Shown: positions 55,801-64,000 of the stretch, piece after piece | Numbering within the stretch: position 1 is the first letter of the stretch | Layout: every line of letters starts with the position of its first letter | Program-made: the position numbers and the translations under genes | The notes under the pieces: generated by a model | Told to the model about the DNA's origin: nothing | The model's database searches: none | The model's input: the letters and a program-made list of their open reading frames with translations, nothing else | DNA from: Datnioides undecimradiatus | Lineage: Eukaryota > Chordata > Actinopteri > Lobotiformes > Datnioididae | Assembly (NCBI GenBank): GCA_008933995.1 | Contig: WARS01000036.1 | Location: 248,001-312,000 of the forward strand | DNA length: 64,000 nucleotides | Direction: 5' to 3'

Positions 55801-58613
55801 CATACACTCAGAGGATTATTTAATAGGCCTCACACAAAGGTGAGTTCATCTAATAGCGTCCAGCTTTCATGACTTTTGCACAATAGATACGGACGCGGCA
55901 ACAATCCGTAAATACCGAGCTCAGAGTTAAACACTAGACTAAAAATAAGGCAAGTTATTTTTATTTGGCGGCAAAAAAAGCTGTAATATGTAAGATCACC
56001 TCAACAAATGCACTTTAACACTACAGGTGCCAGACTTCTGAGCGCAGCAGACACTCTTCGAGCTTCCTGTTCAGAAATGCGACAAAAAAGCAGTTGTAAC
56101 TGTTCACAATCCCGTCAGATGACTGCCTTTCATCGGGAATTCAATCAATCAAGGATTCGCAGCCATTTGATTGTCATTTTGTCAACATAAGGTTACACGA
56201 TGAAATGTTGGAAGCTCCATTTTCCTGTGACCCAGCCCTCACCGGGCGTAGACTGCAGCAAAGGAGAGATGGGTTAGCTTAGCTCTTACCCCAGCTCCCT
56301 CCCTCTCAGACTCAACCAGATTCCAGTTGTTCATGGAGCACGTATTCAATGTTCAGTCTCAGGATAAGGATTTGCTTTTCTCCTCACTGTAGACTTTCAG
56401 TGAAGGCAAACTGCAAAATCTATTTTGTCAGCACTGCACTGCAGCTGCCTACTGCTCTTAGTGCAGCGTGTAGTGTGGTGATGGGTTAAATACAGACTGT
56501 CATGTGGACTCTAATGACCTTCAGTCTACTACGGATGACTCCAGCTTTAACCCAAGAACTAAATCACAGCCAATGAATTATTGACATGGAATTACTTTAC
56601 GCTTCAAGATCAATATTTCCTTCCTCCTTCAACATCAGGGCTCCACTATGAGCTCACCAGCGACTCTGAATTATGAATCATTGTAAATTTGAATTACATT
56701 TTATTTATGACCACGATGTTATTAGAGCTAATGAAATGATTTATTTCTTTGGACTGGTCAAGTCCATAAAAAGGTCAATGCTCTTATAAATTCAAGAAAG
56801 GTATCCATCAAATATAGATTATGTTATGGTTTGGAAAGCACTGATTTTGATTCATCTCGAAAAGGAAGACCTCTGTGGGAGCTTGAAATCGAGAGTAAGT
56901 GGGAATGAATGATTGGACAGCTACCTTATGAGGTAAACTCAGTGGTCTGATACACAGGGGCCTTGCGGTCGAGGTAGCTCATCTGAGGTTTTTGCATTTG
57001 CATATCTACCTATAGTCCTATTTCTTGGTCAGACAAACAAGTAGTGATGCAGACACAGGATGGAGATTGACCAGCAAATTGCAAGTTCATTAAACTCCTC
57101 AGTAACTCTTCAGATTTTGCCTTGTCATATTTGGAAATGTTGTATTGTACAATTAAAGGTAGTCGATTCAGCCATCAGTCTGGCATTGATATCAAGGTTT
57201 GGGGCAGAATCACATTTAACACTAAATATATGGTTCACCTGCCAAAATGCGTCATCTGTATTATTGTGTGTTGGAAAAACACAAATCAATAAACAGGATC
57301 TGTAAACAAAGATGTTTACACACATAAATGTCACAGTCGCGATAACGATAACATTAACACGTGTCTTCCCGTGTCGGGATGTACTTAATGTGCTGGTTGC
57401 GGCCAAAAAATGTGAATGTATGCGAGTACTGCTAAATTACAATAAAAAAACTGCAAGTACACATAAATCATATGATGAACGAACGAATATAAATCTTGAA
57501 TAACTCTTTTGTTCGAGCTACTACGGCATGGTTTTTCTGAGCTTCCGTTTCACAGCGCTTTGTCAGGCATCGACTATTATCCGTAGCATTTATGTCGTCT
57601 CTGCTCAAGGTTTCTGCCTTTTTATTAGCCCTGACACCAGGTGCTCGCTCATGGTGGAAAATGCGGAGTGTAAAAAATCTGAATATTAGTGATATTTAAC
57701 AATGTTAAACAACAATTACTTTGTGAAGAGAAATATTATATACAGAAATACTGACTTGGATATTTCATGAAATCTTTAGGATTATAACAGAAAAATGAAA
57801 CAAAGACAACATTTATGAAGACATGAGACTTATTTGTCAGTTTCTCTGTGTCCAGCTCTCTGGTGGCTGAACTGTTGTAATGCACGCAGCCAATCCACAT
57901 AGATCACAGCCAGCCAATAATGGGATTTATATTTGGAATATTGAGCAGCCTGCACTTCCCCTTGGGAGAAGAGGCATTAGGATGACTGCTCGGATCTCCC
58001 TCTGTGTCCACAGTGCAATATCTGCTTTTTGATACATAGAGAGAGAAATCTATTGGATTGATAAAAAGCCACTGTAATAACCATGCGATATTCCTAATTG
58101 AAACAGTTTTCCGGCATCACTCAGAAAAGCATCACGGCATCTTTAAGGGAAGTCAACATTAGCAGACACGGGCAGAAACTCCCATTTAAAATGCACTCTG
58201 GGCCACAGCCATTTACTAACAGGCTCTGTCAGGGCACAGTAATGGACCTGTCTATCTGCTGCTTAAGCAACAGAATTTTCATCAAACTCTTAATCCCACA
58301 TGCGCAGGTTTGACGCTTACGGCCAGGAGTGGAGAAGATGAACCGCTGAGCATCAATTTATCGATCGACTTCATCTTATGTAGGACGTGACATTTGCTAG
58401 CCTAATTATATCATGACATATTACTTCCTGTCATCAGGCGTTTAGTGCAGCTCCAAGAAGGAGTAAGACGTGAAGTAAGTGTGGATGTGAACTTCAGCTG
58501 ACAGATATTTTGGAGGTCACTACGCAGGATGACAGCTCATGTTTCTTGCTACTGGACTGCATTCAAAGATCTCACTAACGGAAACAGTGGCCCAAACTGC
58601 ATGAATACCACAG

Positions 58614-58634
58614 CTATAAGCTATAAGCTATAAG
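58614..58634. repeat. Three tandem CTATAAG units
   Basis: A 7-bp unit repeated three times without a mismatch. Confidence 0.9.
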
Positions 58635-59789
58635 AGACCATTGTCCTCTGAAGCAGCTTTCACAGTACTAAGCATCTTAAGATGTTGGCTTCTGTACACC
58701 ACTCTGCTTTACAGTTTTATTGCTGTACTGTGGGGATGTTGCTTTCATGCAACAGTCTTCCCCATGATTCTACTGAATTAGCTTCTCAGGTTAGAGCAGT
58801 TGGACAGAACAGCTAGATTGAGAACGGCTTCTGATTTCTTAGTAAGCACTAATTTTATTTTCAGTTCATAAACTATCCATTAAAGCAACATTTAAACGAC
58901 TTGGGTGCAAACCTGCTGCATCGATGCATCATTAACAAATCAATAGAGCAGGACAACAGCACTGGTTACACATAATCAGTCTTAAAATGTCACATTTAAA
59001 CAGGTAGGATCAATAGCTAGAGCAGTTACATTTGATAAATGTACATAATTACCCACCAACCTCTTTACAGACGTCACCAGCTCCGAGCACCTTCACGGAA
59101 ACTCCTTTCTCTTGAGCAGAGGATATTGGCTTCATACACCCTCTGAACGAAATCTAAGTCAGACTACATTCACACTAATGTTTTTGTCATAAAACATTTA
59201 TCTTTTGATAAGTTGCTCACCTTGTTTTAAAGCTCGTGTTGTTTTATAGTCTGGAAAGTTTAAGTTTAGTTTAAAAAAGACTTTTTCAGAAAACAGCCAC
59301 TGGCACCCATGTTCCCTTCTTGAGTTGGTCCTATCAGCCATGAGGTTATTCTTTTCTGATTCATCACCTGCTAATCACCATCAAACCAAATCACTATAGG
59401 TACGTGTCCATACCGTGTCATGCTGTATGTTCTTGCGTGGGTGGTCCTGCTGGTTTTCTCCAGCAATGATCATTGATGACTATTCTGTGAAAGATCAGAA
59501 ACAACAGCTCTTAGCTCTGCATTTTCAAACTGTGTCAAAAGTACACTTTGCTCAGCTTTCACTGGCTGCCCTTGTTTAGATAAGTACACACTGAAGTTGT
59601 GGCTAGTTGTTGCTACAAGTGGTGCTAACACAGAGAAGAAACCCTGAACCACAGCACAACTTCCTAAAGAAACATGCTGCTCAAGACTGGAGAGAGCTGC
59701 TGCAGACAGGCTGCAGCTAATGCTATTAGCTAAAGCTACTGTGCCAACCTGCAGCAGGAACCAGAGTAGCAGGTTTCATCTTGTTGCTT

Positions 59790-60080
59790 CTGATACTTCT
59801 CGTCTTGTGTTTCCTGTTTTATTTTGTTTCTAACCATCTGTTTGTTTCGGGTCCTTCACTTCCTGCCCACCTGTGCGATCATATGGCCCCGCCCTGATGT
59901 GTTGCACCTGCATCTCATTGTCTTCCCTCCTCTAGACTATATATTGTCAGTTCTCCCTCCCTTGTGAGCCTTATCTGTTTTTTCACTTTGCTGTTTGCCT
60001 GTGGATTTTTGTACACTTGTACCACTGCCTGCTCTTCCATGAACGGACCTTCTTTTTTATTAATGTATTAATTGTAATCA
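59790..60080 (+). repeat. Probable dispersed repeat with LTR-like composition
   Basis: The stretch CCGCCCTGATGTGTTGCACC, TGCATCTCATTGTCTTCCCT and ACTATATATTGTCAG, followed by CTGTTTGCCTGTGGATTTTT, has the same order of T/C-rich blocks and a central TATA as a dispersed unit I recall from many teleost genomes, possibly a solo LTR or a non-autonomous element. No terminal repeat or target duplication could be defined, so its class is open. Confidence 0.35.
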
Positions 60081-60113
60081 TCACTCTGTGTACTGCTCTT
60101 GAGTTATTCCCTC

Positions 60114-60134
60114 TCTTTCTTTCTTTCTTTCTTT
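60114..60134. repeat. (CTTT)n microsatellite
   Basis: About five CTTT units running into a short T tract. Confidence 0.9.
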
Positions 60135-63100
60135 TTTTGCAAGAAACATTTAGAAAGTTTGGCAAGGCAATCTGGGTGCGAATGATCTTTTAAAGCCTCA
60201 ACACTCCCAGAAAGAGAAAGCTTATGGAAAACTATGAGATTCCATTGCTTTTTCTTGCCTAAAATAGTCAAATGTTGTTATAATGTATTCTAAAAATAAA
60301 AAAAACTATTTGAATCAGCCCACTTACCCCAGTTTTGGTGCCAGAGAATATAAACTTGAATCGTTAAATCACCAATATTCCCAGAAACAACATCAAAGAC
60401 GTGACTTCAGTGTCTTCAGGCTGTTTTGGGAGGTTTGGGCTCTAAAATAACAACTTTGTGGACATGAAGGTGACATACATGTACTGATGCTATTAAATTA
60501 AAATTAAATTAAATTTAAAAAAAACTATTTTTATAAATCTTGTGTTAAAAATTCCACTACCCCCATTCAGTAATAAAACCAGTATGGTCAAATAAAGGAA
60601 ACTGTTTATGTTGTTTATGTACATGTGCAGGTGAAACCATGCAGAGACTTCCTATTGCTCATTATGTCTTAATCTGGAGCATGCAGTCCCTTGAAATCAT
60701 CCCAGATGGCTGATTCATGTGGGAGGATGTGGGATCTGGGATGCAGAGGAGGCGGTGAAGGACACTAATATCAAGGATCGCTTTGATCCTACGAGGTAAA
60801 TCCCTCTCTGATGTCACTGAGCCACTCCACTTTTCACATGTGACTGTTAATGAAAAAACCCAAGCCGCTCCACTCAGTCATGACAGATTTAACACGGAGT
60901 GGAAGAGGGAACTTAGCGACATAGTCAAATGAAGAAACATGCATATTTTATTTAACAAATGAACTGTCTATTGTGCAATATCCCATAACAACAGCTCAAG
61001 GCTCTTCTCTGTACTCATCAGCAAAGAGGCAGGCTGGATGAAAGGCCGCGTAAAGATCAAAATGATGGTGTGTAATGATGAAAGCATTGAAAGGGAAGCT
61101 AAATTACTATAAAACAGTTAGCAGTAGCACATCAGAGCATAAATACATGGTTTTACAGCTAGTTACACACATATTCGATTTATGTTCAAGAAAATACAAT
61201 GAAAAGAACTGTATTTAAAAAATTAAATAAACAAAAAATTTAAAAAACATCAAAAATCTATGCAAACTTAAATATATGAACAAATGTAAAATTATACAGT
61301 AATTAAATTCAAAATGAAATATTGCAAATTAAAAGATGGTATATCTAATATTTTGGCCTTTACATTTTAGATGTGTATTGTTAAAAAGCAGTGCTTATGG
61401 TAACAACCCCACACACTTTAGTGTCTTTCAGCTAATTGTTTCTCTCATCAGCATTCTTTGTCTGTGTTCAATTAAGTCACCTGTACAAAAAAAACGCTGT
61501 CACTACCTGCTTAACACCAAGGTAGAGGACACAGTTGGCCAGTAGCTCAACGCTGAGGATCCAGCAGCTGAAGAACCAGATATTCATCTCAGGAGTTGGT
61601 AGAGACCAAAACAAAGCTAACAGACAGTGAAGACGTTCATCTGTTGCCCACAAACACGACCTCAGATGAGCACTAATGTTTCTCTGTTTTTATTGGATGT
61701 GTGAATAAGCAAATGTTTACCTACAGGTGTGTTATACTGACCCGATGAGGTCATTTACAGGAATAAGGTGTTGTGTGTGCAGCTTCTTGTTGTGGCTGAA
61801 ATGGCCTTAAAGATAAATTATTAGGTTTAGCAGTGAAGGCACCACTGCTGGGAATTGGAATCTCGGGTTTTCACTCAACATTCTAACCCACTGAGTGTCC
61901 TGTGTGGGAGAATGTCCACTGTGCTTTTTAAACATCGTATGTATAAAATTTGCACTACAACTGTTCATCTTACAGATCTGCGGCCTTATCGTGCTGACCT
62001 CAGCCTCGCAAGCAAACTCTGAATTATTCAGTGGTTCTCTTCAATTATTAAACCTTTAATTCAAAAGAAAATGCATAAATTGGATTTAAAATATTCAAAT
62101 GCATTAGACCTCCAGAGATGCTGCTGGTCACGTGTGGAATGCATGCAGTAATAAGAGCCGAGACTGAACTAAGATAAGGTGAAGGTGGCTTATTTACTCT
62201 CAAGATTTTACTAATAAATGTATTTGTTTGTTTTATAGGTTTTTGTTATTGTATCCTTTTTATGTATGTAGGTACTGCATTCATTCATATATTGATTCAT
62301 TTATTTGTTTATATTCATTTAAATTTATATTGCCAACCAATGGTATTCTAATGAGGCAACTGCACATAATGTGAGTATCAGTGAAGTAAGCTAAATTACA
62401 AACAACTGACCTTTATGCAAAGGAACTACAATGATGCACAGTTAAAACCTATTTTGTCTTTTGATCTGAATTATTATTGTGCATAACATGTTAAAGCAGC
62501 AGTAATCAGTATTCTTACATAAGAAATGAATGTTTTGGTTCACCCTCACTATCCTCAGCAGCAGGAGGCTGTAAGCTAGCACTGTTAGCTGAACCGTTAA
62601 ACTGCAATGACCTGGTGAACATAAGGGAACACTGTGAAGCAGCTACAGCGACAGGCATTTCCTTTAGGGGGTGGTGGAGACCAAAAACAGAGCTAAAAGG
62701 ACCGGGAATACTGAATTGCATTAACCAGATTTACAGAAACTGGACTCCAAATGAATAATTACTTTATTCAGTTTATCCAAAGAATAATTTTAATAATTTG
62801 AATGCGATAGAAAGTGAACTTGTTGAGCATCCCTGTAAGAGTAGAAGCTGAATGAATTGAAGGATCATGTTGAAAGCTGTCTCTGAGATGTTGTCCACCT
62901 TTCTCTCTACATGATGGAAAACAAATGCATGATCATTTAGCATTTGCTACAGATGTACAGCATGTAGTTTATAAGGAACGACGAGCTCCCCCATTTTATC
63001 TTTTCATTTAACCACCGACTTGGCACGTCAAACAGCCCACTGGGAAAACCTCTGCTGTTCCAGATGACCAGCTGCCAGATTGCCTTAATACCCGCACACG

Positions 63101-64000
63101 TGTTATTCTGCTACATGTTTTATTCTTCTTTCCTCCTCAGTCATGTATTTTTTATTAAGCTCTGTAACATTTAAAAAAAAATTCTTACACTCCCCCGAGA
63201 TGCTTTTTTAAGGACTTTCATAGGACATGTGATAAATTATTGAGTTGAGCCCAAACCTGTCCATTCAGACAAAAGCGTTGGTCATTCTTAAGAAGCTAGC
63301 AATGGATTGACGTGAGAGATCAACCTGTAGACCTTCAACCTATAAAACTCACCTTTCCTCACCTCACCCTCTCAGGAGGTGTGAAGGCAGGAGTTCCTTA
63401 TTTTCTTTAATGTGAAATGATGTGAGATGAGCAAGCAGTGAACAGCAGAGTTTCTCTCTTCATACCTGACATTAGCAGGCTGGAACGACAGCAGCAGACT
63501 GCAGGGTGGCCAGGTCACTGCTCCCAAATGGAAATGTCACAAAGACATTTGTGCTCACAACTATTTGACATTCAAATCAGTCATTTGCCATTTTCCAAAC
63601 AATGATCCCCCGTGTGCTGTACCGACTACCACAATCACGCAAGGATGCATACACTTATACTGTTAATGCACTGACGGTATATGTAAAAATTTACAATTTA
63701 TATTTTCTGTGTGGACCGTCGCTCAGTGTATTAGTGACATGGCTCTAGAGAGGACTTGGTTGAGTAGTCGTTCCACAGCTTTGGTCCAGACTGAGCAACT
63801 AATTAATGGATAATCATGAAATCACATCAGAAAACAGCTCATCTCTCAAGATTCTGTTCTTTCTGTTCTATTTGATTTCTTTCCATTGGATGAGTAGCAC
63901 TGCACTGTCAGTGGGCTCCTGCTGAGAGCTCACCTTTGGAGGATGCCTGTCAGAGGTTTATGTAGTGCAGAGGTGTTGCTGCTCATTGCCCAGTATATAT
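60135..64000. other. Non-coding stretch to the right edge, nothing seen
   Basis: AT-rich sequence with A-rich low complexity near 61200-61330 and no recognisable gene, RNA or mobile element. Confidence 0.5.

Larger units (their letters stand above)
51401..59789. other. Non-coding stretch, no gene seen
   Basis: Upstream flank or intron with scattered simple repeats. The longest open frames, including the 161-codon one at 54976-55461, have no recognisable motif, no supporting exon structure and no codon bias that I can see. Confidence 0.5.

Overview
The window is vertebrate genomic DNA, most likely from a spiny-rayed (acanthomorph) teleost fish. The evidence is a single intron-rich gene with GT-AG introns, abundant (CA)n tracts, and interspersed elements typical of teleosts: a Rex3-type retrotransposon fragment, a 5S/tRNA-like SINE, and short inverted-repeat elements. 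The species call is inference. Nothing looks bacterial, viral or plasmid-borne.

One protein-coding gene is supported, on the minus strand: the 5' two thirds of a type I (calcium-regulated) diacylglycerol kinase. I place 19 coding exons between 36994 (start codon) and 7478. They join without any frame conflict into 1998 nt, exactly 666 codons. In order they encode a recoverin-homology N-terminus, a long Ser/Thr/Pro linker, two canonical EF-hands, two C1 zinc fingers, a short linker and the first part of the catalytic domain (GGDGT and PLGTGND motifs). The reading frame leaves the last visible exon in phase 0 after ...NNYFSIGV. The rest of the catalytic domain is not in positions 1-7477, so the gene runs off the left edge. 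Residue by residue the protein is a mosaic of DGK-gamma and DGK-beta. I favour dgkg, with a dgkb-type paralogue as the alternative.

Layout: 1-7477, intron with no exon seen. 7478-10357, three catalytic exons. 10358-15501, catalytic exons with larger introns. 15600-19426, linker and C1 exons. 20214-22154, EF-hand exons. 23250-23513, linker exon. 23514-27179, intron with a Rex3 fragment and an old interspersed repeat. 27180-36994, recoverin-homology exons, including a 21-nt microexon. 36995-64000, upstream non-coding DNA with microsatellites, a SINE, a palindromic RFX X-box next to a perfect CRE (40783-40805), and a CAG/CT-rich block (50870-51400) that could hold a promoter or untranslated first exon.

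Functionally the protein should phosphorylate diacylglycerol to phosphatidic acid at membranes under calcium control. The most interesting sites are the microexon, whose skipping would reproduce the gamma-type protein junction, the X-box/CRE pair, and the 5S-tRNA composite SINE. I found no previously undescribed multi-gene system.
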